Positions 34,190 to 42,639 are shown, numbered from the stretch's first letter. The stretch: DNA of 64,000 nucleotides from Ilumatobacteraceae bacterium (GCA_013213745.1 JABSQH010000016.1:1-64000); one strand, 5' to 3'. The notes: generated by a model from the sequence alone, not told the origin. Numbers and translations: made by a program.

Positions 34190-34203
34190 ACTAGCGTTCT
34201 AGT
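34190..34203. promoter_or_regulatory. ACTAG-N4-CTAGT palindrome, candidate HxlR operator
   Basis: ACTAG-CGTT-CTAGT lies 68 bp upstream of the LLM oxidoreductase start and 47 bp after the HxlR gene. It shares both half-sites with the palindrome at 31196-31212, but the spacer is three bases shorter. Confidence 0.45.
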
Positions 34204-34271
34204 CTGACGCCCGCACGAGGGGGATCCGCACCGATGCACAGCGCTCGAACCACGACAGACCGGCGACTCCG

Positions 34272-35336
34272 ATGTTGAGCGTGGGGACGTGGGCGATGCC
34301 CGTTGACGATGCCGGGCTCGACTTCGTTCGTGAAGCAGACCGGCTCGGAGTCGAATCGGCGTGGGTTCCGGAGTACTGGGGATTCGATGCGCTCACTCCG
34401 CTCGCTGCCGCTGCGGTCGCAACCGACCGCATCCGTTTGGCGACGGGCATCGTCCAACTCGGGACACGTACTCCGGCGATGCTGGCAATGTCGGCAATGA
34501 CGCTGCAGCACCTCTCTGACGGTCGGTTCGTTCTCGGTCTGGGGACCAGTGGCCCCCAGGTGATGGAGGGGTGGCACGGAGTGCCCTTCTCCCGCCCGGT
34601 GACGCGCACTCGCGAGACCATCGAGATCATCCGCACGGTCACTCGCGGCGACCGCCTGGAGTACGCCGGGTCGGTGTACGAACTCCCACTTCCCGGCGGC
34701 GAGGGCAAAGCGCTGCGCGCTGCCGCGCCGCCAACCGAGGTGCCGATCTACGTTGCCTCGCTGGGCCCGGCGAACCTCCGATTGACCGGTGCGTTGGCCG
34801 ACGGTTGGATCGGCAACTCGTTCTTCACCGAGACGTCCGATGTGTTCTTCGACGAGCTGCGCAGCGGCGCTGTCGCCGCTGGGCGGTCACTGTCGGACCT
34901 GGATCTCACCGTGTCAGCGTCGGTGGAGATCACCGACGACGTCGACGAGGCCGCCAAGCGCCACGCCGCCGGCTTTGCGTTCACCTTCGGCGCAATGGGG
35001 TCGGCGTCGTCGAACTTCTATAACAACGCGTTCACGCGGCAGGGCTGGGGCGACGACGTCGCCGAAGTGCAACGGCTGTGGATGAGCGGTGACCGGCAAG
35101 CGGCACGTGAGCGCGTGCCCGCCGAGATCGGTCTCCGTACCAACCTGATCGGTTCGGTCGACGACGTTCGTGTGCGACTGCGCGAGTACCGAGACTGCGG
35201 CGTGACCACGCTGCGCATCGGGCCGATGGGTGACGACCTCGATACCCAGATCGCTGGACTGGGCCAGGTGATGGACCTTGTGAACGAGATCAACGCCGAG
35301 CCGACGAGCGCCGATCCGGCGGCGGCGTCGTCGTAG
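34272..35336 (+). CDS. LLM-class flavin/F420-dependent oxidoreductase
   Basis: The 354-residue TIM-barrel protein begins LSVGTWAMPVDDAGLDFVREAD and has ESAWVPEYWG, TDRIRLATGIVQLGTRTPAMLA (split), SDGRFVLGLGTSGPQV and VPIYVASLGPANL. These are standard LLM contacts for F420 or FMN. The later region (GWGDDVAEVQRLWMSGDR) matches the F420-dependent subset. The substrate is unknown. The ATG at 34272 lies downstream of the ACTAG/CTAGT palindrome, so control by the adjacent HxlR regulator is likely. Confidence 0.9.
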   Translation: MLSVGTWAMPVDDAGLDFVREADRLGVESAWVPEYWGFDALTPLAAAAVATDRIRLATGIVQLGTRTPAMLAMSAMTLQHLSDGRFVLGLGTSGPQVMEGWHGVPFSRPVTRTRETIEIIRTVTRGDRLEYAGSVYELPLPGGEGKALRAAAPPTEVPIYVASLGPANLRLTGALADGWIGNSFFTETSDVFFDELRSGAVAAGRSLSDLDLTVSASVEITDDVDEAAKRHAAGFAFTFGAMGSASSNFYNNAFTRQGWGDDVAEVQRLWMSGDRQAARERVPAEIGLRTNLIGSVDDVRVRLREYRDCGVTTLRIGPMGDDLDTQIAGLGQVMDLVNEINAEPTSADPAAASS

Positions 35337-35367
35337 TTCTCGGCAGCATCAGCCGATCGACGAGCGA

Positions 35368-35526
35368 CTATCGATCAGCAGCGCCGTCGTTCTCTGCGAA
35401 TCGGGTTCTCGCCCGGCGGACGTCGGGGAGGAGCTGCTCGGTCCGGATACGGATCGCTTCGAGGGGGTCGGTGATCGTCTCGCCGAGATCGGTCAACGAG
35501 TACTCCACCCGAGGCGGCCGCATCTT
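35368..35526 (-). pseudogene. HxlR regulator, C-terminal remnant
   Basis: The last ~52 codons read RPPRVEYSLTDLGETITDPLEAI (in parts), which is the end of an HxlR winged helix (PPRVEYxLTxLG). The N-terminal DNA-binding half is absent: upstream sequence goes straight into a palindromic intergenic region and then antisense to a TetR-like fragment. The gene appears truncated at its 5' end. Confidence 0.65.
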
Positions 35527-35530
35527 CGGC

Positions 35531-35588
35531 TTGACAGTGTCTAGTTGACACCTGTCAATCTTCAGCGAACCGCACTTGGCACTGTCAA
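35531..35588. promoter_or_regulatory. Nested palindrome with TTGACA/TGTCAA half-sites
   Basis: TTGACA-GTGTC-TAGTT-GACAC-CTGTCAA (35531-35558) is an imperfect 28-bp palindrome with one extra C in the right arm. A further CACTGTCAAG at 35579-35588 repeats the half-site. It lies between the HxlR remnant and the TetR-like remnant, so it is probably the former shared operator. Confidence 0.5.
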
Positions 35589-35610
35589 GCGATTCCTTCA
35601 CGATGCTGGT

Positions 35611-35695
35611 GTGCCAACCAGCACACGTACCGACGACCTGCCAGACACGCTGCGCGCCGCCACCGCCGAACTCGTGGCCGAGCGCGGGCCGGGTC
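35611..35695 (+). pseudogene. TetR-family regulator, N-terminal remnant
   Basis: From GTG 35611 the frame reads TDDLPDTLRAATAELVAERGPG, the first helix of TetR regulators (usually followed by helix-turn-helix FSLREVAR...). The similarity stops abruptly at about 35695, exactly where the convergent DUF2283 gene ends. The boundary is likely a deletion or the edge of the inserted tRNA-Leu element. Confidence 0.6.
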
Positions 35696-36038
35696 AGTCC
35701 TCGTCCGGCAGCGCTAGGTTCTCGCTCGCCGAGCGGGCTTCGATCCCGACCAGCCGATCCGGACGGTCGAAATCGAGAACGACCGGACCGCACTCGACCG
35801 CACGCACCACCGTTCCGTGCGGGACCGCATCGCTCAAGTAGAGATAGGCCGTATCGACCTGAGAGTCGGCCCCCACACCCCGGAGCGCGTCGAGCAACTC
35901 CGGCGGCGCCCCGTCGAGCGCCGAGCCATTCGCCACGATCGAACTCTGGAGATCAACGATCGCGATCTCCCCCAGCTCGAAGCTGCGAACAGCTCGACCC
36001 AACGCCAGCAGCGGCCCGGGCACACCCATCGCAGCCAT
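35694..36038 (-). CDS. DUF2283-domain protein, possible antitoxin/immunity partner
   Basis: The 114-residue protein ends with DTAYLYLSDAVPHG, VVLDFDRPDRLVGIEARSAS, the strand pattern (A-Y-I-Y-L...D-x-D...G-I-E-I) of DUF2283. The first ~60 residues (GVPGPLLALGRAVRS...) are an extra helical lead. DUF2283 proteins often lie next to DUF4258-like toxins. Here the ATG at 36038 overlaps the TAA of a toxin-like remnant (TAATG), so the two were translated together. It may neutralise that toxin; this is inference from position. The gene is intact and lies inside the decayed tRNA-Leu island. Confidence 0.65.
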   Translation of the reverse strand: MAAMGVPGPLLALGRAVRSFELGEIAIVDLQSSIVANGSALDGAPPELLDALRGVGADSQVDTAYLYLSDAVPHGTVVRAVECGPVVLDFDRPDRLVGIEARSASENLALPDED

Positions 36039-36305
36039 TACCTCGTGATCACCGTGATCACGATGTCGCCCTGGTTGATCACCTCGACGCGTGCCGCTCA
36101 CATGCGACATCCTCGCCTCGCCGTTCGGCCCCGTCACCGGCTGCCGAACAGTCTGAGGACTCGTCAACACATCATCGACGTACTGCGGCGCGATACTCCG
36201 ACCGGCACCCGGCGCGCCCGCCGGAGCGCCGAGTCCACTCGGCTGCATCCGATCCACCGCATGCTGCGTGTACGGCCGACCCCCAACGTTCGCGTAAAGC
36301 TTCGC
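36038..36305 (-). pseudogene. Toxin-like C-terminal domain (Rhs/DUF4258-type), frameshifted fragment
   Basis: The minus frame from about 36305 reads GGRPYTQHAVDRMQPSG, then APQYVDDVL and GPNGEARMSHVSGT. After a single-base shift near 36085-36095 it reads VEVINQGDIVITVITR and stops at TAA (36040-36038). This pattern (YTxHAxxRM...DDVL...VITVITR) resembles DUF4258-like toxin tails found at the ends of Rhs/polymorphic toxins. The 5' side is cut at the integrase fragment, so no delivery or core domain remains. The shift may be a true mutation or a read error. Confidence 0.55.
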
Positions 36306-36423
36306 GGCGCGTCTTGAGGCCCTGTCGGAGCACTTGGCGGCGCTTGCCGGTCTTGGGGTCCGTCCCGGCGTCAACGCGGTAGGCCCAGCGTCCGGCTCTC
36401 TTGTAGATCGAACCTCGAGCCAC
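36298..36423 (-). pseudogene. Tyrosine-recombinase (phage integrase) N-terminal remnant
   Basis: From GTG 36423 the frame reads ARGSIYKRAGRWAYRVDAG, then DPKTGKRRQ and GLKTRREA. This is the arm-type DNA-binding start of many actinobacterial integrases. After about 42 residues the sequence jumps into the toxin-like fragment. It begins 84 bp from the 3' end of tRNA-Leu on the same strand, the normal place for an integrase of an element inserted at a tRNA. Confidence 0.7.
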
Positions 36424-36506
36424 GGTCGATCCGTACCACTCTGTGCACTTTTCGGCCCGTCGTTGCGTGCGCAATGACGCTTGTCTCGCATAACACCTGC
36501 TAGATG

Positions 36507-36592
36507 TGCCCGGGGTGGGATTTGAACCCACACTCTCCCGAAGGAGAAGGGGGGTTTAAGCCCCCCGCGTCTGCCAGTTCCGCCACCCGGGC
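36507..36592 (-). tRNA. tRNA-Leu (anticodon TAA)
   Basis: Read on the minus strand, acceptor GCCCGGG pairs with CCCGGGC and the discriminator is A. The anticodon arm GGGGG-CTTAAAC-CCCC has anticodon TAA. A long class II variable arm TTCTCC-TTCG-GGAGAG and a T loop GTTCAAATC are present. The length is 86 nt and CCA is not encoded. Confidence 0.95.
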
Positions 36593-36607
36593 GGGCACAC
36601 CGCAAGG

Positions 36608-37363
36608 CTAGGCGGCGATTGCTGCGCGGACTTCCTCGACGGCGCGGCGTCGGCGATTGCGGATCGTGCGGGTGGTGACCTGCTCAGCTTGTGCCAGCTT
36701 CTTGATCGACTCGGCGGCCGCCACGGCGTCGAGCAGATCGAGGTGCTCGCGGGCGACGCCGCCAACGCGGGCATCAGCGAGCACTGAGTTCAGGTCGTCG
36801 CCAGCGGTCGGGTCCAGTGGAGGAGCAGCCGGCTCGGCGAGCACGGAGAGTGATGCCGGACGCTCGCGGCCACCGTCCCGGCGGTGTTCGCGGCGAAACG
36901 CGAAGTAGACGGCGTCCGCGGCGAGGGCATTGGCCAGGGAGCTCGGTCGGCGGGCCGGGTCGAACTGGCAGATCGCCAACCACAAGGCTGGAACCACGAG
37001 GTCGACCACGCCGCCGCGGTCGTCGCTACATCCGAACCGTGCGGCTCGGGCGATCGCGAGGGGAGCGACACGGGTCAACACGACTCGTGCCGCCAATCCA
37101 TCGCGGGCGGCTGCCGCCAGCAACACACGCAGGAGAGCGTCGCTGTCGGGCCGTGACCACGCGGTGTCATTCACGAGCTCGTCGAGGTCGGTGAGTTCGG
37201 CGAGCATCTGTTGGAGACGAGGGTTCTCAGCCGGCCAGCGGCGGGCGATGGCCAGTGCGTCAGGGTCGTGACGCAGGCGCTGCCATTCACGTGAGAGCGA
37301 GCGCATCAGCGCGCTGCGCGGGGTGGGGTGTTCGCGGTCGGCACGGTTGTCTGGTGGTTGCAT
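36608..37363 (-). CDS. Putative regulator with C-terminal helix-turn-helix
   Basis: The 251-residue protein begins RSALMRSLSREWQRLRHDPDA, has a helical middle part, and ends with LAQAEQVTTRTIRNRRRRAV, which looks like a helix-turn-helix with a basic recognition helix, similar to sigma-70 region 4. I do not recognise a named family. A second, truncated copy of its first ~35 codons and upstream DNA lies at 38200-38322, beyond the IS256-type element, so the region was duplicated. The ATG at 37363 is supported by the alignment of the two copies. The stop is 15 bp from the tRNA-Leu 5' end. Confidence 0.65.
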   Translation of the reverse strand: MQPPDNRADREHPTPRSALMRSLSREWQRLRHDPDALAIARRWPAENPRLQQMLAELTDLDELVNDTAWSRPDSDALLRVLLAAAARDGLAARVVLTRVAPLAIARAARFGCSDDRGGVVDLVVPALWLAICQFDPARRPSSLANALAADAVYFAFRREHRRDGGRERPASLSVLAEPAAPPLDPTAGDDLNSVLADARVGGVAREHLDLLDAVAAAESIKKLAQAEQVTTRTIRNRRRRAVEEVRAAIAA

Positions 37364-37530
37364 GTCGGCACCGTCGCGACATGCCCTCACAGGGTGGCTC
37401 ACCGGCGGTCTCCGCACCCGACGAATCGACTCAGGTTGTGCTGTGTGAGCCGGTCCCGGCACCGGTGATCCGCACGGTTCAGCGCGCTCGCAACGGCTCA
37501 CAACGCCTGGTCAGAGGCAGTGCCTCTTGA

Positions 37531-38197
37531 GGTGGTGGGGTTTGGAGGTTGATCCTCGGTGTCAGTCGCCGCTGTTGGGCGCGGCGGTGGGGTCGGTATC
37601 GCGCTCGGGGTGGAGCTTGGCCATGGAGCCGTCGGAGAGGTGGCGGCGTTCTGGGGCGGCCCTCTCGTCATGTATGTCCGCGAGGACGGTGCCGACGAGG
37701 CGGATCACTGCCGCTTGTTCGGGAAGGTCCCGACTACTCGGCGGCGTCGGGCTGGACGAAGATCGTGCGGTGGAACGCGGCGACCATGTCGGTGTGCGAG
37801 CGCGGAACGAGCGCGAGGAGGTTGCGGGCGGAGTGGACCCGGCAGCGTTGATGGCTTGCTTTCTGGAAGCTCTTGGTGAGACCGGCGACGAGCCCGGCGT
37901 GTCGGTCGGAGATCACCAGGCGCACCCCAGCGAGCCCCCGGGCTTTCAACGTGCGCAGAAAGCTGCGCCAGAACACCTCGCTGTCGCTGATGTCGCCGCC
38001 GAGGATCTCCCGGTTGCCCTCGGCGGTGATGCCGGTGGCGATCACGACGGTCATCGAGGTGATCTGGGAGGCCTGGTTGCGGACGTGGAGGTCGGTGGCG
38101 TCGAGGTAGAGGTGTGCTCTTTGGTCGAACACACCGAGAATCACGCCGATGGCCCACCCGCGGGCGGACCCCCTCAGCTCACCTCAAACCCCACCAC
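37531..38197. mobile_element. IS256-family element, internally deleted
   Basis: The ends are inverted: GTGGTGGGGTTTGGAGGT near 37532-37549 and its near-complement ACCTCAAACCCCACCAC at 38181-38197 (one base longer on the left). The inside carries only the 3' part of a mutator-type transposase. The total of ~670 bp is half of a normal 1.3-kb IS256 element. No matching target duplication is seen outside the ends. Confidence 0.75.
37562..38157 (-). pseudogene. IS256-type transposase, C-terminal half
   Basis: The minus frame from ~38144 reads LYLDATDLHVRNQASQIT, VVIATGITAEGNREILG, DSEVFWRSFLRTLKARG and DRHAGLVAGL, the catalytic core around the first Asp of mutator transposases. After a shift near 37730 another frame gives VIRLVGTVLADIHDE and SMAKLHPERDT, ending TGA at 37562-37564, the usual C-terminus. 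The N-terminal half is missing and at least one frameshift is present, so it is inactive. Confidence 0.8.
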
Positions 38198-38199
38198 AC

Positions 38200-38322
38200 C
38201 ACGGGACGCCAGCGCGCCGGCGGGTCTCGGCGTAGACGCTGCCATTCCCGCCCGAGCGAACGCATGAGTGCGCTCCGTTGCGTGGGCATGTGGCAGTGAT
38301 CGAGTTCGGCGCGTGAGTGCAT
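38200..38322 (-). pseudogene. Truncated duplicate of the 36608-37363 regulator
   Basis: The frame from ATG 38322 reads MHSRAELDHCHMPTQRSAL, then MRSLGREWQRLRRDP, matching the first ~35 residues of the intact regulator (RSALMRSLSREWQRLRHDP). The upstream DNA (ACCGT...CCCTCACAGG) is also alike. The copy ends at the right edge of the IS256-type element, which cut it. The 207 bp from 38323 to 38529 carries the duplicated leader and no gene. Confidence 0.75.
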
Positions 38323-38529
38323 GGCCGCACCGTGACGATCGTCCCTCACAGGTCGTGCCAACTGACGCGCCCGACCGGGCGAGTTCTTGCGGCGAGCCTT
38401 CTCCGGGTACCGTCGGGCGCGGTCGGTGAGCGGCGTGTCTCGGCTCACAACCCCTGCTCAGCAGTGCTGTGAGCCGACAGGCCGGGCTCGTGCCTTCCGC
38501 TCAGCCAGCGAGCTTGCCCACGTCGCTGC

Positions 38530-41500
38530 GTGAGCGCCTGCAGCAATGGTCCACTCGACATCGTCGACCAGCGCGGCCGGGTGCGGCGCGTCCACTTGAG
38601 TGGCGATGACGACACGGTCGGCGCTCTGGCGGTCGCCCTCGCCCTTCCGCACGGTGCACTGTCGATCGATGGGGTCATCGTGCCGGCGGCGACACGTCTC
38701 CTCGACGCCCAGCGGTTGCGTACCGGATCGCAAGTCGAGCCCGCCGACGTCACGCCCTCCGGTCCCGCCGTCGTCGACGATGCCGTCGCGGAAGTCGCCG
38801 CGGTCTCCGGTCCCGACTGCGGACGATGGCAGCAGCTGACGGTTGGGCGACACTCCCTCGGTCGAGCAGACCAGGCGACAGTAACGATCGCCGATCCGAC
38901 GGTGGAGTTGTACAGCGGACTGCTCGACATTGCGCCCGACGGGGCTGTCAGCTTCCTTCAACTCAGCGGCCGCACGCCTGTCGAACTGCGCTCCCACGAG
39001 ACCGCAGCCGACACGCAGGTGATCACCGTGGGTGCGACGACCGTCCACATCCGACCGCTGCGCGCGGAGGGTGGTCGAGTCGCAGGGGCGGTGGGGGAGA
39101 TCGACGATGCGGTCGGCAGCTGGCGGCGCGTCGTCCGACGGTCGACGGCGGCGGCCGCATCGCAGGTGCCGCCGATCCCCGACCCTCCACCCCTGCTGGA
39201 TGCGCGGCGCAAGGTTCCGGCAACTGGACTGATTGCCGCAGGTGTGTCTCTGGTCGGCGCGGCGGCGGGCGTGGTGATCTTCGGGTCGTTCTTGTTCGCC
39301 GTGTTCGCCGGACTTGCCGCGGTGGCATCGATCGCGACCTGGTCGGTCAGCGCGGTCGGCGCCGTGCGCGAACACCGACGTCGACGTTGCGCCGTCGGCG
39401 TCGCCGAAGCGGAGTATCTGGCCGCCATCGAGCGCCATGTGCATGGCGTTTCCGAGCAGCTCAGCATCTGTCAGCCGCCGCTCGCCGACACCTTGGCGGT
39501 GGTTGATGAGCTGCGTCGCGGTACAGCTCGGTCGGCGGTGTGGTCGGCGCCGAGGCGCGGCGTTGCTGGCACACCAGGCGCAGCTGGTCGCGACGGCACC
39601 GGCGCAATCGGTTCGTGGTCGCTGCTTGTCGGTCGCGGTGACGTGAGCGTGGCGGTCGGCCCGCTCGACGGCGTCGCCGACCACGTCGTGTCGCGCGTTG
39701 TTGGCTCGACCGCGGCGATCGATGTGCCCATCGACGCCCCGCTACGAGCCGGCGAGGCGCTGGCGGTGCACGGCCCGTGCGAGATGGCGAGCAGTCTCGT
39801 GCGTGCGACGTTGGTCGATCTGGCGACGTGGCGTGGACCGGCCGATGTCCTGATCGACGTGACCACCTGTGGCCCAGATTGGGCGTGGGCCCGGTGGCTT
39901 CCGCACCATGTCGGCGCCCGAAGCGCATCGGTCAGCGACGAGCCGACTCGAATCGTTGTCGTGGACGATCCCGACCTGTTGGCGGCGCGCAGTGGGGAGC
40001 TGCGACGGTCACTCGATGCGTGCGAGGTCGCAGTCCTCGTCGTCGTGCCCGCTGAGCGGGCCGTGCCCAGCCGCTGTGCCTCCACGGTGACCATCGGAGC
40101 GCTTGGAGCCGTCTCGCTGACCGGGGCACGCGGCGACGTGCGCCGCGCGGTGATGGGTGGGCTGTCGCTCGACTCGGCCACGTCGGCTGCGCGTGCGTTG
40201 GCTGCGCTCGTCGATCCAGAAGATGTCGCCGTCGCGGCGGCGACGCCCAACGTGGTCGACCTCGACGAGATCGACGACCGATTGGTCGGCTCGGCGACCG
40301 ATCGCAGCACGCTCGCCGACGCCATCGGCAGCCGCTGGGCCGAGCGGGCGCCGATCACCGCCGTCCTCGGTCTTGCCTCCAGCGGTGTCGTCGACGTGTG
40401 CTTCGATCGCGACGGACCGCATGCCCTGGTCGGGGGCACGACCGGGTCGGGCAAGAGCGAACTGCTGCGCACGCTGGTGACCAGCCTCGCAACCCGTCAT
40501 CCGCCGACCGACGTGGCGTTCGTGCTCGTCGACTACAAGGGCGGCGCAGCGTTCGACGCCTGCGCAGCGTTCCCCCACGTGGTCGGCCTGGTGACCGATC
40601 TCGACGACGGGATGATCGATCGTGCGCTCGCCGCGCTGGCCCACGACCTGCGTCGCCGCGAAGCACGCCTCCGGCGCGCCGGAGTCAGCGATGCCATGAC
40701 GTATCGCCGACTCGGGGCGCCCGACGGTCCGATGCCCGACTTGGTGGTCGTGGTCGACGAGTTCGCAACGCTCGCCGCCGCCCGGCCGCACCTGCTCGAT
40801 GCCATGGTCGCCATCGCGCAACGTGGCCGCAGCCTCGGCGTGCACCTGATCCTGGCCACCCAGCGTCCAGCCGGTGCGATCAGCGACGATGTTCGCGCCA
40901 ACACCGACATTCGCATCGCGCTGCGCACGCAGACGCCGGCGGACTCGACCGACATCATCGACGACCGACGCGCGTCGGCGCTGTCGCGGCACGCGCCCGG
41001 GCGGGCGTTGGTGCGTCTCGGTCACGACGATCTGGTGGAGGTGCAGACGGCACGGTGCACCGGACCGCCGCGGCGACCGTCGTCGGAGCTACGTGTCCAG
41101 ACGCTCGACGCGCCGGGTGTCGCCCCGACCGACGGCGCGACTGCTGTCGATGAAGCGCGTCTGATCGACGACCTCGTCGCTGCCACCGGGAGGGTGATGG
41201 AGCGCGACGAGCGCGCCCGAGTGGCGCCGCTGTGGATCGCGCCGTTGCCGGCGAGTTTCACTGCAGCTGACATCGGCGCGCAGTTGGGATCTCCGACGCG
41301 TTCCACCCTCGGTGACGTCGGCGTGATCGACGACCCTGCTCAATGTCGACGGCTTCGCTTGCGGTGGGAACCAGCGAACGGCGGCTTGACGCTCCTCGGG
41401 TCGCCTGGTGCGGGCGTGTCGACGACGATGGCGACGCTGCTGCGCGCCGCCGCCGCACGATCGAGCCCGGCAGACCTCCACATCTACGTGATCGACGCGC

Positions 41501-42639
41501 TTGGCGACGCGGTGCTGACGGCGCTCGCGTACCTGCCGCATTGCGCTGCCGTGGTGCGCCGCAACGAGCGCGAACGCCTCGCCCGTACGCTCGCCCGTCT
41601 GCGCCGCGAAGTCGACCGGCGTGGGGCGGGGCACACCGATCGTGGCGCGCAGATCATCTGCGCCATCGACGGCTATGGAGCGTTGCGGCGGCTGCTCGCC
41701 GACGAACCGCAGCTCACCGCCGACATGGCGGCGATCGCCGAGGACGGACCGGCCGTGGGTGTGGTGTTGCTGGTCGGCGACGACGGTGCCTCGCTGGCGG
41801 TACACAGCGTGCCGGTTGCCGATCGCTGGATCTTTCACCTCGACGCTGCGGTTGCCGATCGCATGCGCGGTCAGCCGGTGCCGGCAGGACTGCCCGGTCG
41901 TCTGCGCGTTGAGTCGTGCGGACTGTTGGCCCAGGTAGCGCTGGCGGTCGATCACTCGCCACCGGAGGGGATCAGTGCGACCGGCGTGTCGCGCATGGGC
42001 GGGCCGTCACCCATCGAGGTCCTTCCCCCGCATGTCGACCTCGGACCCGACGCCGCACAGCGGGAGTGCGACGGCTGCGACCTCGAGCTGTTCATTGGTA
42101 TTGAGGCCGAGACGCTGGAGCCGACGGCGTTGGTGCTGCCGCCCGGAGACCACGCCCTGGTGGTCGGCGGTGCCGGCGGTGGACGGACGTCGACGCTCCG
42201 GACGATCGCGCATCGATGGCTGCACACGACGGGCGGCCGGGTGATCGACGTCGCTGGACGCGATCCCAGCGGGGAGGTCGACGCAGCCGCGGCAGCCAGT
42301 CGCCACGAGCCGGTACTGCTGGTGATCGACGATGCCCAGCGGGTCGACGATCCGCGAGGCGAGCTGGCGGCGATCGCCAACGGCCGTGGCGCAGGTGATG
42401 TGACCATCGTGGCGGCGGCGCGTCTCGACGCCGTGCGCGCGGCCTTCGGGCACTGGACCCGCGAGGTGGCGCGCAGTCGCTGCGGCGTGATCATGACCGC
42501 GCCTGGCGAGATCGACGGCGACCTGTTCGGGTGCACCCTGCCGCGCAACGCCATCGTCGCGCCACGCCCCGGACTGGGCTGGATCGTCGACCGTCGGGGA
42601 CAACGCCTTGTCCAGATCGCTGCCAGACTGACTCCGTGA
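38530..42639 (+). CDS. EssC/EccC-like FtsK/SpoIIIE ATPase with ubiquitin-like and FHA domains
   Basis: The 1369-residue protein starts at GTG 38530. Residues ~10-80 resemble a ubiquitin-like/YukD fold (VRRVHLSGDDDTVGALAVAL), and ~95-160 a divergent FHA domain (LTVGRHSLGRADQ). Two membrane helices follow at ~230-280. The first ATPase domain has Walker A GGTTGSGKSE near 634-643 and Walker B VVVVDEFATL near 737. Two more FtsK-like domains have altered P-loops (GSPGAGVST near 955 and GGAGGGRTST near 1210, both without the Lys). This is the architecture of type VII secretion motor proteins. No WXG100, EccB/D/E or mycosin gene is in view, so the system may be split. Translation is coupled to the next gene (GTGA). 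Confidence 0.87.
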   Translation: MSACSNGPLDIVDQRGRVRRVHLSGDDDTVGALAVALALPHGALSIDGVIVPAATRLLDAQRLRTGSQVEPADVTPSGPAVVDDAVAEVAAVSGPDCGRWQQLTVGRHSLGRADQATVTIADPTVELYSGLLDIAPDGAVSFLQLSGRTPVELRSHETAADTQVITVGATTVHIRPLRAEGGRVAGAVGEIDDAVGSWRRVVRRSTAAAASQVPPIPDPPPLLDARRKVPATGLIAAGVSLVGAAAGVVIFGSFLFAVFAGLAAVASIATWSVSAVGAVREHRRRRCAVGVAEAEYLAAIERHVHGVSEQLSICQPPLADTLAVVDELRRGTARSAVWSAPRRGVAGTPGAAGRDGTGAIGSWSLLVGRGDVSVAVGPLDGVADHVVSRVVGSTAAIDVPIDAPLRAGEALAVHGPCEMASSLVRATLVDLATWRGPADVLIDVTTCGPDWAWARWLPHHVGARSASVSDEPTRIVVVDDPDLLAARSGELRRSLDACEVAVLVVVPAERAVPSRCASTVTIGALGAVSLTGARGDVRRAVMGGLSLDSATSAARALAALVDPEDVAVAAATPNVVDLDEIDDRLVGSATDRSTLADAIGSRWAERAPITAVLGLASSGVVDVCFDRDGPHALVGGTTGSGKSELLRTLVTSLATRHPPTDVAFVLVDYKGGAAFDACAAFPHVVGLVTDLDDGMIDRALAALAHDLRRREARLRRAGVSDAMTYRRLGAPDGPMPDLVVVVDEFATLAAARPHLLDAMVAIAQRGRSLGVHLILATQRPAGAISDDVRANTDIRIALRTQTPADSTDIIDDRRASALSRHAPGRALVRLGHDDLVEVQTARCTGPPRRPSSELRVQTLDAPGVAPTDGATAVDEARLIDDLVAATGRVMERDERARVAPLWIAPLPASFTAADIGAQLGSPTRSTLGDVGVIDDPAQCRRLRLRWEPANGGLTLLGSPGAGVSTTMATLLRAAAARSSPADLHIYVIDALGDAVLTALAYLPHCAAVVRRNERERLARTLARLRREVDRRGAGHTDRGAQIICAIDGYGALRRLLADEPQLTADMAAIAEDGPAVGVVLLVGDDGASLAVHSVPVADRWIFHLDAAVADRMRGQPVPAGLPGRLRVESCGLLAQVALAVDHSPPEGISATGVSRMGGPSPIEVLPPHVDLGPDAAQRECDGCDLELFIGIEAETLEPTALVLPPGDHALVVGGAGGGRTSTLRTIAHRWLHTTGGRVIDVAGRDPSGEVDAAAAASRHEPVLLVIDDAQRVDDPRGELAAIANGRGAGDVTIVAAARLDAVRAAFGHWTREVARSRCGVIMTAPGEIDGDLFGCTLPRNAIVAPRPGLGWIVDRRGQRLVQIAARLTP

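Noticed and set aside
36038-36305. Programmed frameshift in the toxin gene
   Set aside because: There is no slippery heptamer at the shift (region ACGCGTCGAG), so mutation or a read error is simpler.
38530-42639. Complete type VII secretion locus
   Set aside because: Only the motor gene is present; no WXG100, EccB, EccD, EccE or mycosin gene is found within the window.
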